A stretch of DNA of 64,000 bases from Cryptomeria japonica (Eukaryota; Streptophyta; Pinopsida; Cupressales; Cupressaceae): contig NC_081407.1 in the NCBI RefSeq assembly GCF_030272615.1, forward strand, positions 438,617,230 to 438,681,229, read 5' to 3'. How positions within the stretch are numbered: position 1 is the first letter of the stretch; every line of letters starts with the position of its first letter. A model generated the notes under the pieces. That model was given only the letters and a program-made list of their open reading frames with translations, had not been told where the DNA came from and did not search any database. The position numbers were made by a program, and so were the translations under genes. Below are positions 10,640 to 19,918 of the stretch, in pieces.

Positions 10640-11962
10640 CTTTTGGTCCCTTCATATGAGATAATGCCTACTGAGATGATATGCATTGTCGGTCCCGAAT
10701 CCCAGTTATATGGTTCCATTTTCACATACCTACGTGACAATACTTTACCTCCTGATCTATCAAATAACCAATGTCACACTTTCATTCGCCAATCCTCTCG
10801 ATATGTCATTTTAGCTGATATCCTATACCGGCGAGGTCTAGATGACACTCTTCTTAGATGTTTAGAAAGCGATGAAGCTCAGATTGCGTTACGGGAAGTG
10901 CATGAAGGGATATGTGGTCCACATGCTAGTGGTCCTACCTTGGCCAAGAAACTCATCAGGACTGGATATTACTGGCCCAATATGGAGAAAGACTCATATC
11001 AGTTTGTCAAGAAATGTAAGCAATGTCAAATTCATGGAGACCTCATACATGCGCCAGCACAAGAACTTCAACCACTTGCGTCTTCTTGGCCCTTTTGTCA
11101 GTGGGGACTCAATCTCATAGGCCAAATTCACCCTCCTTCTTCTAATGGTCATAAATTCATTATCACTGCCACAGAGTATTTTATAAAATGGATTGAAGCC
11201 GTGCCTCTCACACAAGTTACTAGAAAATAGATTGCTACATTCATCCTCAACTATATCATTTGCCGATACGGTATTCCTGTTTCCATTATCACTGATAACA
11301 GGCGTCCCTTCAAAAATCAGGATGTTCGTGAACTCTGTGACCGCTTCCATATCTCTCATCATTTCTCCACACCATATTACCCCCAAGGTAATGGCCAAGC
11401 TGAGGCGTCTAACAAAACAATCCTTAAAATCCTAAAGAAGACAGTCGACGATGCTGGTCGTAATTGGCATATTCAACTTAATCCTGCACTTTGGGCCTAC
11501 CGCACAAGCGTCCGTACACCTACAGGAGCTACACCCTTTTCACTAGTCTATGGTTCTGAGGCCATCTTGCCTATCGAGGTCGAGTTACCCTCTTTACGGG
11601 TCTCTTTGCAAAACATCATCAGTGATGAAGACTACAGGGTCTCTCGCTTACAAGAGCTGGAACTATTGGATGAACGAAGACAAACTGCTTATAGTCATCT
11701 CAAGGCTTACCAACAACGAATGAGTCGCAGCTACAATCACAAGGTCAAGCCTCGCACATTTGAGGTAGGTGACTTAGTCCTCAGAGAAAATCCTAAAAAT
11801 CAACAAGACAGAGAGAAGAAGGGCAAGTTCGAACCAAACTGGCTTGGTTCCTACATTATTACAGCAGCATATGGATCTGGTGCATATCAGCTCTCAACTA
11901 CAGAAGGTGAACCTTTGGAGGATCCTATCAATAGCATGCACCTTCATAGGTTCTACACATAG
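10640..11962 (+). pseudogene. pol: Inner element integrase, catalytic Asp replaced by Asn
   Basis: Inserts the cDNA into the genome. The HHCC zinc domain is at about 10893-11030 (VHEGICGPH, then CKQC). In the core the expected first catalytic Asp is Asn, WGLNLIG with AAT at 11111-11113, consistent with one G-to-A change. The second Asp (ITDN, 11294) and the Glu (QAEASN, 11402) are present, with TDNR in place of TDNG. A TAG at 11228 (fits CAG to TAG) interrupts the frame. The C-terminal region has FEVGDLVL and the GPY-like PNWLGSYII, then ends at TAG 11960. No chromodomain is seen, as expected for Tat. Dead by at least one stop and one active-site change. Confidence 0.88.
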
Positions 11963-13617
11963 CTCTTCAGAATATCCTAATCAAAAAATACAAAAAAAAT
12001 CAAAAAATTCAAAAATACAAAAAAAATCAAAAAACAAAAAAAATTGTTACTTGGTGAAAACCTGGCGAACAGGCGCCTTGTGACACAAAAAACATTGAAA
12101 AATTGAAAAAAGTAAAGAGAAATAATTTCATCCAACGGTGAAAACCACTTCGGTGGTGCCCTGGGCAAGTAACATGGTGAAAAATGGGTCACCAGCACCA
12201 TGTGTAGAGACATTGCTCCTCCCTCCTTCAGGATTCTCTTTCATCATTTCACTTTGCACACACTCACGATCAATTCATCCATAATAAACTTACCCATTCC
12301 CATCATGGCTTGTTATTGATCTACCCAAGATTGGTTAGCCATTCATAATAAACATTCCTTTTCATCCCTTTCCATCCATAATGAATCAAATCCTATCTGT
12401 GGCTAAGGCAAAATCCTACGTCTAGTAATGGGTGTGGAACTGAGAACATCACATGTTTCGAGGAGTACAGTTTCTTCCAGCTTCCTTCAGTCTATTCGCA
12501 CATAATCCGTAATAACGCAGCATCTGCATCATAGATCCACAATAAAGTTTCGTCTTCTCCGCAATAAAGTATCAGTTTCATGGATTCAGTCAGTTTCAGA
12601 TGAGACAGCAGGAACAATGGGCTTCAACAAATCAAATCTTTCAACAGACTCAGACAACATTATGGTTCAGTGCTATCTATCCTTTTTGTGAAAGTAAACA
12701 TTGTGACCACAATCAAATAAGACTTATACAAGTGACAAGAAACACTAAACTTGAGGACTATAGTGGATGTTGGTGTCGAGTCTTGGTTTTCTTTTGATTT
12801 CATCTCTTTTCGTGACATGTCTTTTAGCTTTTCTAGGATGTCTCTGACTAGAGATTCTATCTCCAAGATGTCTTTGACTAGAAAGGTGAGGATGGGGTAT
12901 CGTCACCTATTTGTATTTGTTGTCTGTAGATTGTCTCTTAGTAATGCTATGACTTGTCCAAGGATATGAGGACACTCTGAGTCTAGTATGAACTAGGGCA
13001 TTCCTTGTTTGTGACTGTCTTATCTCCATGCAAACAGGTACAATGACTTTTTGGGTGGAACATATGCCTCGATTGTCATAACCTACTTGCCATAATAAAG
13101 CTCAATGATGATAATGCACAAGAAGCTCTTTCACTTTCATATCTTCTGTCTTCCATCCCCCTTTCTTGATTGACTTCCATCATCCTTCTCGAGTCCATGT
13201 AGCCTGCTATCACATGACTGAGTATAATGACACACCAAAAACATTTGCATTTCATGTAGCTGCAACTACATTACCACATATAAGCATTTCATACATACAT
13301 ATAGATATCACAACTGCATCACATCCAGCACACAACACCTGTTAGCACAATAATCATTTGCATTATCATATTCATTTGCACTTCATATGTTTACATTTGC
13401 ATTGACATACACATATAAAACATAAAAGAACAAAAATATTGCATTGCATTACATACATATTTGCATCCATAGCATAAAGCATCACATAAGAACATCTCAT
13501 CACATAGGTACACATGCATATAGCTGCCGCAAAGATGAATCATCTCATATATATAATCAAAAGTGTCATGATACAATGATGTCAAAATCATATGGCTACA
13601 AAAGCACTCGCAGGTGT
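11963..13617 (+). other. Post-pol spacer of inner element
   Basis: No gene seen. It starts with an A-rich stretch of short repeats (AAAAATACAAAAAAAATC type, 11985-12045), then a block with two stem-forming phrases: GGCGAACAGGCGCC near 12062 and ACCACTTCGGTGGT at 12144-12157. A partial repeat of TTGACTAGA phrases lies at 12838-12885. The rest is AT-rich with many CAT triplets. The antisense PMD gene ends at 13618. Confidence 0.5.
12144..12157 (+). other. Short hairpin with a cUUCGg tetraloop
   Basis: ACCAC-TTCG-GTGGT is a perfect 5-bp stem with a UUCG loop closed by C-G, the classic very stable RNA tetraloop. It lies in a GGTGAAAACC-rich block shortly after the integrase stop. A role in the element RNA is inference only. 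Confidence 0.45.
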
Positions 13618-15639
13618 CTACAATACAAAAATGGTACAAAACTGATACATAGGGAGCCCTCTAAGGCTATGATGAACTCCCTCCCTCGGAGCCGCTGGCC
13701 TCGGTGGAATCTGAGCCCCTGAAGGACCCACCCTAGGTTCATCCCTCCTATCTCCTCTATCTGGTGGTGGTGGAGGACCCATAACCCCACCACTCGATGC
13801 CTGTCTCCTCTGGCTCTCTCCCGTAGTTGTCGTTGTACGTGACGGTCTATGGAAGCTCCTCGCCCACTGATCTGCTGGCACTGCACCATAGTAGAGGTCC
13901 CTCCAATAGGCTATCTCCTCTCTTGCCCGCAAGACATAGGCGTATCCGGCCCTTGTGTCCTCTTTTGCCTGCCTCCCAGCCCTCAGTGTTGTCTCAGCCT
14001 CTATGTAGCGCTGGATAGCCTGATCCTGCTCTTGCTCAGTATCCCTGAGCCTGGTCCTGAGCCGATCCCTCTCCCTCTCCAGATCCTGAATCTCATCTGC
14101 CTGGCCCTGGCAGATCTCCCTCAGATTCAGCAGCTCAACCTCCACTGGGTCAACCCCCTCTGCCTCTGCCCCTGCCTGTGGCTCTTCCTCTGCAGGTGCC
14201 TGCCCCTGTACCTGCCCCTGTGCCTGTACTGGTACTTGTCTCCGTCCCTGTCCCTGTACCTACACCTGCCTAGGACCCTATGCTGCTGGCACCTGTAAAG
14301 GCAATCCACCGTGACCCCTCACCACCCGAGCCTATCTCTCCTCTCCACCCTCCCTCCGAGGAGCAACTCGCCTCTCTCCAACTACTCCTCTCCTCCTCCA
14401 TCGGCCTCGACCCCCATCGCCTCCACCATCATCCTCGTCGCCACCACCATCTCCCTCCAGTGCCTCTCCTGGATCTGTCAATCGGGGGAATGGATGCTCT
14501 GCCCAATATGTTGTATACTCTGCATCCATCCTAGCATCCTCGATCTCAGGCCACATGTCCCAAGGCAGAGGTATCATCTCCACCAGCTGAGTCACTGCCT
14601 GATCATATGACAGTAGCGGCCCAAACTATGCCTGATCTCTGACTGTGCGGGCATACATGCCTGATCCCTGGGGCATCCTCTGAATCTAGCCAAACTGTCG
14701 GCCAATCCTGTCTATCAGCTGCCTCTCCAGCACATAGGGCGTCCGCCCAATCAGGTAACTGATCTGAAAGGTGTACGGTAGCTCAACTGCATCATCCTCC
14801 CACTGCTCGGAGCCTAGATATGGTCTCCATATGACCTCATCAATGTCATCAATCACTCACCGCCAGTACTCTAGCCTGCCAATCTGTGGCTATGATGTAA
14901 TCATGTCATACAAATGTACAAAGCTGCGTCCATAACCTCTGCCCCTGAAGTGTATCGGTCGGGTAACCGGCAGATGCTCGTAGGCCCATACCTGCAGCAA
15001 GGTAACTCCGCAGCCCAATCCCACTGATCCATGATAAACAAACTGATGCAGCTCATAATACAAGTGTGCCCGCACACACGGTCCCCAAGCATAGCTGGTA
15101 TGCTGTGTCATCAGCGTCTCTAGTGCTCCCCCCAGCCCACAGCCAATCCCCGTGTCGCCCTATCCGGACATAAGAACCCACTGATAGCTCCTCTGGTCAC
15201 TGCCGGCAATGCTAACCCTATGGTTGTCATGGTGTCCCATGCCACGTGTCCTGCCCTCATCTCCAATCCAGGGTCCTGAAATACCCATCTCAATGCCTCC
15301 CTGTCTCCATCTCGATCGTATGGGATCAGCTCCCCATCGATCGGCACCCGCAGAATCCTGTATACATCCTCCAGGGTGACTGTCATCTCACCCATAGGCA
15401 AATGGAATGTGCACGTCTCAGAGTGCCATCTCTCCGCTACCGCAGTCAGCAAACCCATGTTTGCCCGAAACTCAGGCACATATAGTACATGTCTCAATCC
15501 CATCTCCTCGATGGAAGCTCTGTCCTCGAGCGACAACTCAGATCGCAACCTCTGCGTCGATGGGAATCTCTCCCGTGACTCTAGCATCGGTAAATACTCT
15601 TGCAGTCAAACAACTCAATCATGTCAGTTATAGTGGCAT

Positions 15640-15995
15640 TCACTGTTTATCACAAAATGCTACTCGCTATCTAAATGCATATGGCTATCTACCCTAGTGA
15701 CACTCACTGTTCATCACAAAGTGTTGCTATTTATCCTAGTGGTACTCACTGTTCATCACAAAGTACTACGTGTGTGACACTCCCTGTTCATCACAAAGTG
15801 TTACTCACATTTGCACTCCCTGTTCATCACAAAGTTCTGCTCATATTTCAGTACTCCCTGTTCATCACAAAGTACTTTATCTTGGTACTCACTATTCATC
15901 ACAAAGTGCCTTGATCTATCCTAGTCTTCCTAGAGGACCTGCTTGAGTGTATCCTCTCAGCATCTTATCCAATCGACAGCGTATGTTCATCACAG
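15640..15995 (+). repeat. Intron repeats of ACTCACTGTTCATCACAAAGT
   Basis: About seven or eight copies of [A/C]CTC[A/C]CTGTTCATCACAAAGT with spacing of roughly 36-42 bp, starting near 15640, 15700, 15744, 15779, 15816, 15853 and 15888, with a degraded copy near 15984. The core GTTCATCACAAAGT is nearly invariant while the spacers vary. Confidence 0.88.
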
Positions 15996-16050
15996 AATTG
16001 CCGATTTGACCTAGAAGATGCAACTTTACACTTTTCAAAAGCAAATGCGC

Positions 16051-16291
16051 TTACATGACATAAACGCGCTCAAAGACTGCATAGATGCGCCTGAAAAACA
16101 TAGACGTGCCTATGCTCTGCATAGATGCGCCTAGTTGACATAGACGTGCCTTCTTGGCACAAACGCGCCTGAACATCATAGACGCGACCGCAATTGACTC
16201 AGACGCGGGTCCAGACATAGACGCGCCTGGCACAAACACAGACGCGCCTAGCGAGCACAGACGCGCCTGACACCAACGCAGACGCGCCTAA
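16051..16291 (-). repeat. Reverse-complement cluster of the GCGTCTGTG repeat
   Basis: About fourteen copies of CAGACGCGCCT and variants (TAGATGCGCCT, TAGACGTGCCT), spaced 16-25 bp apart. On the minus strand they read AGGCGCGTCTGTG, which matches the 5' leader motif (GGCGCGTCTGTGTC at 2298). In the genomic sense transcript the leader clusters and this cluster are complementary. Confidence 0.88.
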
Positions 16292-16561
16292 ATATTTTTT
16301 GACACTTTTTGGACCCTAGTCTAAGTGCATTTATTACCCTATTCGACATGCATTAATGACAAAATTAAATGCGTCAAAGTATGAGGAGGTTTGGTGGTAC
16401 TTACCGGCTCTCCTGCCTCTGCTGGCCTCTGGAATCGATGAACGCGGTTGAATCTATGAGTGAAAGCCATCGCTGCTGACTGCTCCTACTCTATTTTCAC
16501 TTTGCAATATGCTCTTGTGGATGTGTAGATGACAATGAGGATGTATTTTCCCCCGTGGTTT

Positions 16562-16570
16562 ATCTTATAG
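16562..16570 (-). promoter_or_regulatory. Candidate TATA box for the antisense PMD gene
   Basis: On the minus strand the sequence reads GTCTATAAGATAAAC, with CTATAAGAT about 92 bp upstream of the exon 1 ATG. A start ~30 bp downstream would leave a ~60-nt 5' UTR. This suggests the antisense gene has its own promoter just inside the 3' LTR, but only the TATA-like match supports it. Confidence 0.4.
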
Positions 16571-16668
16571 ACTACCCCTAGCCCTTGCCTTCATTTTCCG
16601 AGTTAGTCTTCATTATCCTGTGACTTTGTCACTTTATCTAGTTAATCCATTCTAGCCTTTTTTTCTTA

Positions 16669-16717
16669 TCGAGAGATTGTCTGCAATCTTTTCAGACATT
16701 TTCATCCAATCTCTCGA
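16669..16717. other. Inverted repeat upstream of the 3' LTR
   Basis: Perfect 11-bp arms TCGAGAGATTG (16669-16679) and CAATCTCTCGA (16707-16717) around a 27-nt loop, about 100 bp before the 3' LTR. Confidence 0.6.
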
Positions 16718-16802
16718 GGGGGCATATCATTCCCATCTTAAGGCAACTTTGTATCAGTTCATCTTATCTTCTTTGAAACAATGCGACAAGCCCCATTGTC
16801 TC

Positions 16803-16816
16803 AAAGAGGGGCAAAA
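16803..16816 (+). promoter_or_regulatory. Polypurine tract of inner element
   Basis: AAAGAGGGGCAAAA abuts the TG of the 3' LTR at 16817. It is purine apart from one C, which is the expected plus-strand primer position and composition. Confidence 0.8.
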
Positions 16817-17580
16817 TGTAGACACCTAAAATTGTCTAGTCTAATTAAATAAATATTTTATTTATTTAATTATCTAAGCTTAATTCTTCTATTAATTAAA
16901 TAAATCTTTATTTATTTAATTCATTCATTTATCCTCTTCTAGCCTTATTTCTCATTTAAATAAATAAATTTATTTATTTAAATTATCATTTTCCTAAATT
17001 AAATAAATATCTTATTTATTTAATTGATCCCACTTCTTCAATTAATTAAATAAATCTTTATTTATTTAATTAATTCATTAGCCTTTTCTACCCATGACAC
17101 ATGTCATTCATCTCTTAATTCATACACTACCTACCACTTTCATTATTTTATTATTTCTTTTACCTACCCTCTAATCATAACCGACCTCCTTTTACACCTC
17201 TCAATCTTATCCCTCCATTTCATATAGTGTTTTTTATATAAGGAGATGCTTCCTTCATTATCAAACCATAATGACTTAATTAATTGACTACACTACGATC
17301 CTACTTGCAAACCACATTCTGTTCTTTGTTGAGCTCTTGTGCATATAAAATCTGAGAGCAAATATATCAAGCAAGATCAATGGAGATAGGAAGAATGGAG
17401 ATCAAAACCCTATCGGACATGTGATGGTATAATCTTTGTGATTTCATGTGATTTGCATTGTCTTAGGTAATCTTCATATGTTATGGTTGATCTTTGTTGA
17501 TTGTTAGGCTAGGGTTTTGTGGTTGAATTCATTTAGCCTTTCAGTATTGTTATTATTGTTATCCATTTTCACCATATACA
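16817..17580 (+). repeat. 3' LTR of inner Tat element (764 bp)
   Basis: Same length and ends as the 5' LTR (1318-2081), with about ten single-base differences. Followed at once by the second GTGTG. Confidence 0.96.
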
Positions 17581-17585
17581 GTGTG
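17581..17585 (+). repeat. Right target site duplication of inner Tat element (GTGTG)
   Basis: Identical to 1313-1317, directly after the CA end of the 3' LTR. Confidence 0.95.
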
Positions 17586-19918
17586 GGTTGTGATTGAACA
17601 TTTTAGTGCATTCTCTATTAATTGGATAGAAAGATCAAAGAATATCATGGCTGATTTCTTAGCAAATGTTGCATTAAAAAATGATGATATAACACTAATC
17701 GGTGTATCCACAATTGAGATAAAAGCTAGGCCCACCATTCCTAGTAATGTATATAGCTGGTAAGTGTTTGCTGATGATGAAGATATTCTCAGATTCATAC
17801 AGTGCATTGATGACTATGATGGACAAAAAATTGATTGCAATGCATTGGTAGAAGTGGTTAAAGATAGAGAAATTGTGTTTGGAAATGACATGGTTCAGTT
17901 GGAAACTAATGAAATACCTAAAGGGTTAGTAGAATTGGAAGGTATGTTCAGTTATAGTGACAGTCATTTGCATTAGCAGTCAACCACCAAGTTAGATGAA
18001 TTAGAGGAAGTGAACTTGGGGACAAAATCATTCCCTAAGTTGGTGTATATTGGAAAACATTTGTCTCCTCATGTCAGAGCTAACCTTATTAATTTATTGA
18101 AAAAATATATGCATGTTTTTGCATGGTCTTATGAAGATCTGAAGGCGTATAGACAAGATTTGTTTCAGCATGAAGTCCCTTTGCTTCCAGATGCTAAGCC
18201 TTTTAGACAGAAACAAAGACCTATCAACCCCCTGCTAGAATCTAAAATGCAGCAAGAATTAACCAAGTTAAGGGAAGGGGGGATCATTAAGCCTATAAGG
18301 AATTCATCATGGGTGTCTAATTTGGTCCCAGTTAAGAAGAAGAATGGGGACATAAGGCTCTATGTTGATTTTAGGAACCTAAATGTTGCTTCTTTGAAAG
18401 ACAATTATTCTTCTCCTAATATGGAAGCAATGTTGTAGAGAGTAACTGGTTGTGACCTATTGTCAATGATGGATGGGTTCTCAGGATATAACCAAGTGTT
18501 AGTGAAAGAATCTGAACAATTCAAGACTGTTTTTACCACCCCTTGGGGAACATATGTATATGTAAGAATGTGGAGCTAATTTTCAGAGAGCAATGGATGT
18601 AGCTTTCAAGAAATTCATTAACATTATCATGGTAGTGTATCAAGATGATTTAACATGTTTTTCCAAAAAGGCGGATGACCATTGTGGGCACTTGGAAAAG
18701 GTTTTCAATAAAGCTCTGAAATTTGGTGTCTCCTTAAATCCAAAAAAGTGTCATTTTGTTGTCACTGAAGGGAAGCTGCTCGGGCATATTGTCTCCAAGG
18801 AAGGAGTTAGAATAGACCCTGAAAGAATTGAAGCTATAAATAATGTACCTAAGCCCAAAAGTGTCAAAGGTATTCGGTCTTTCTTGGGCAAGGTAAGGTA
18901 AATTTTGGTAGAAGATTCATTGCCAATTTTGCAGAGATAGTCAAGCCCATTGTTAGATTGTTTAAGAAGGATACAAAGTTTTGTTGGGATGAAGAAGCTT
19001 CAAAGGCTTTTGGTGAAATTAAAAGGGCTATCCAGGAGGCACCAGTGTTGAAGTCCCCTGACTACAGTAAGCCTTTCTCTCTATTTTCTTTTGCTTCATA
19101 TCATACAGTGGCTGCAGTTCTTCTACAAAAGGATAATGAAGGATATGAACATCCTATAGCTTTTTATAACAAACCTTTACAAGTTGCAGAGCTAAAATAT
19201 GAAATCATGGAGAAACAAGCATATGCTTTGGTCAAGGTTGTAAAAGCATTTAGGCCCTATCTTGTAAATGCACAAGTAATTGCTTATGTCCCAATGCAGT
19301 TGTCAAGGACATTTTATCTCAGTCTGAGGTCACTGGTAAAAGGTGCAGGTGGATAACCAGAATTCAAGAGTTTGATTTGGAGATTAAAATTACTAAATTG
19401 GTAAGAGGTTTAGGTCTTGCTAAACTAATGGTTGAATCAAACCTTTTTGATGTTGAGGTGAATATAGTTGAAATTAAGGACATCCTGGTCACAAGTATTG
19501 AGATACAGCCTTGGTATTCAGAGATAGTGCATTTCTTAAGGGATGCAAAATATTCAGAGGGAATGACCCACAACCAGAGAAGGACATTGAGACTAAAATC
19601 TCAAAAGTATGTCCTTATCCAGGGTGATCTGTATTGGCAGAATAGAGATGGGGCATTGTTGATGTGTTTGGACAAATCCTAGGCTAGAAAGATGTTAACT
19701 GAAATGCACGATGGAGTATGTGGAGGTCACTACTCTGCCAAAACAACTATTGGTAAGATAGTTCGGGCTAGATATTATTGGCCTACTTTGTTTAAAGATG
19801 CCCATGAACATGTACAAAGATGTGACCCATGCCAAAAATTTTCATCCAAATTGAAGTATGAGGGAGATTTACCCCTCAACCCAGTCACAGTAGAAGCCCC
19901 TTTTGTCCAATGGGGCAT
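17586..19918 (+). pseudogene. pol: Outer element pol, block 2: end of aRNH, RT, RNase H, start of integrase
   Basis: Continues the archaeal-type RNase H (IERSKNIMADFLANVAL, last Asp), then a ~120-codon linker. RT follows: HVFAWSYEDL, SSWVSNLVPVKKKNGDIRL, MMDGFSGYNQV. The polymerase motif reads YQDDL (about 18639-18653) where YLDDL or YVDDL is usual. The block that should read PFGLKNA at about 18567 is deleted with a frameshift. RNase H follows (EHPIAFYNKPLQVAE and LKYEIMEKQAYALV). After RNase H the frame goes straight into the integrase zinc domain (MHDGVCGGHYS, RCDPCQ) with no second aRNH. Stops lie at 17761, 17974, 18436, 18899 and 19680, with a frameshift near 19300-19370. The coding is cut at 19918, inside QWGIDFIG. 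Confidence 0.82.
19914..19918 (+). repeat. Left target site duplication (GGCAT) of the 2.3 kb insertion
   Basis: GGCAT before the TG at 19919 recurs after the CA at 22224. Removal of the insertion plus one copy restores CAA TGG GGC ATT GAT TTT in integrase. Confidence 0.85.

Larger units (their letters stand above)
15597..16404 (-). other. Intron of the antisense PMD gene (808 bp)
   Basis: The donor at 16404 reads GTAAGTACC on the minus strand. The chosen acceptor AG at 15598-15597 (TGCAAGAG|TAT) is the one that keeps phase 0 with exon 2. A neighbouring AG two bases upstream is out of frame. The intron is filled with two tandem-like repeat families (15640-15995 and 16051-16291). The donor is strong; the exact acceptor is less certain. 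Confidence 0.65.
13618..16470 (-). pseudogene. Antisense plant mobile domain (PMD, aminotransferase-like) gene with one intron, decayed
   Basis: A two-exon gene on the strand opposite gag-pol. Exon 1 is 16470-16405 (ATG GCT TTC ..., 22 codons) and ends at a consensus donor CCG|GTAAGT. The intron is 16404-15597. Exon 2 is 15596-13618 and joins in phase 0. The PMD signature is in exon 2 at about 15331-15430 (WHSETCTFHLPMGEMTVTLE, then DVYRILRVPIDGEL). LLQVWAYEHLPVTRP and EVIWRPYLG follow, both typical of this family. The C-terminal third is a Gly/Asp/Arg-rich linker, a Gln-rich stretch and a coiled coil (about 14145-13880; QADEIQDLERERDRLRTRLR). Total about 680 codons, normal for PMD proteins. 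It is broken by a 1-bp loss in a G-run at about 15128-15133 and by several stops that fit Gln/Trp/Arg codons changed by C-to-T or G-to-A. PMD proteins are plant nuclear proteins often linked to transposons. What this one does for the element is unknown. Confidence 0.82.
1318..17580 (+). mobile_element. Inner Tat-lineage Ty3/gypsy LTR retrotransposon, 16,263 bp, with antisense PMD gene
   Basis: A structurally complete element with 764-bp LTRs at both ends (TGTAGACACC...CCATATACA), GTGTG target duplications, a primer-binding-type site after the 5' LTR and a purine tract before the 3' LTR. The sense strand encodes gag, protease/G-patch, RT, RNase H, archaeal-type RNase H and integrase in Tat order. 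Between pol and the 3' LTR is ~4.9 kb that includes a two-exon PMD gene on the minus strand. The two LTRs differ at ten positions by my count over 764 bp, so insertion was fairly recent compared with the surrounding decay. Gag-pol nevertheless has at least five in-frame stops and one frameshift, so this copy cannot express an intact polyprotein. Confidence 0.93.

Noticed and set aside
13849..14534. Plus-strand Leu/Cys/Pro-rich ORFs
   Set aside because: They are the complement of the antisense PMD exon; low-complexity composition reflects its Gly/Gln/Arg-rich linker.
15246..15697. Plus-strand ORFs over the PMD core
   Set aside because: The minus strand carries the recognisable PMD motifs in the same place, so these are shadows.
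15640..15995. CRISPR array (regular repeats with ~20-bp spacers)
   Set aside because: Repeat spacing is irregular, copies are imperfect, no cas genes exist, and the DNA is plant retrotransposon.
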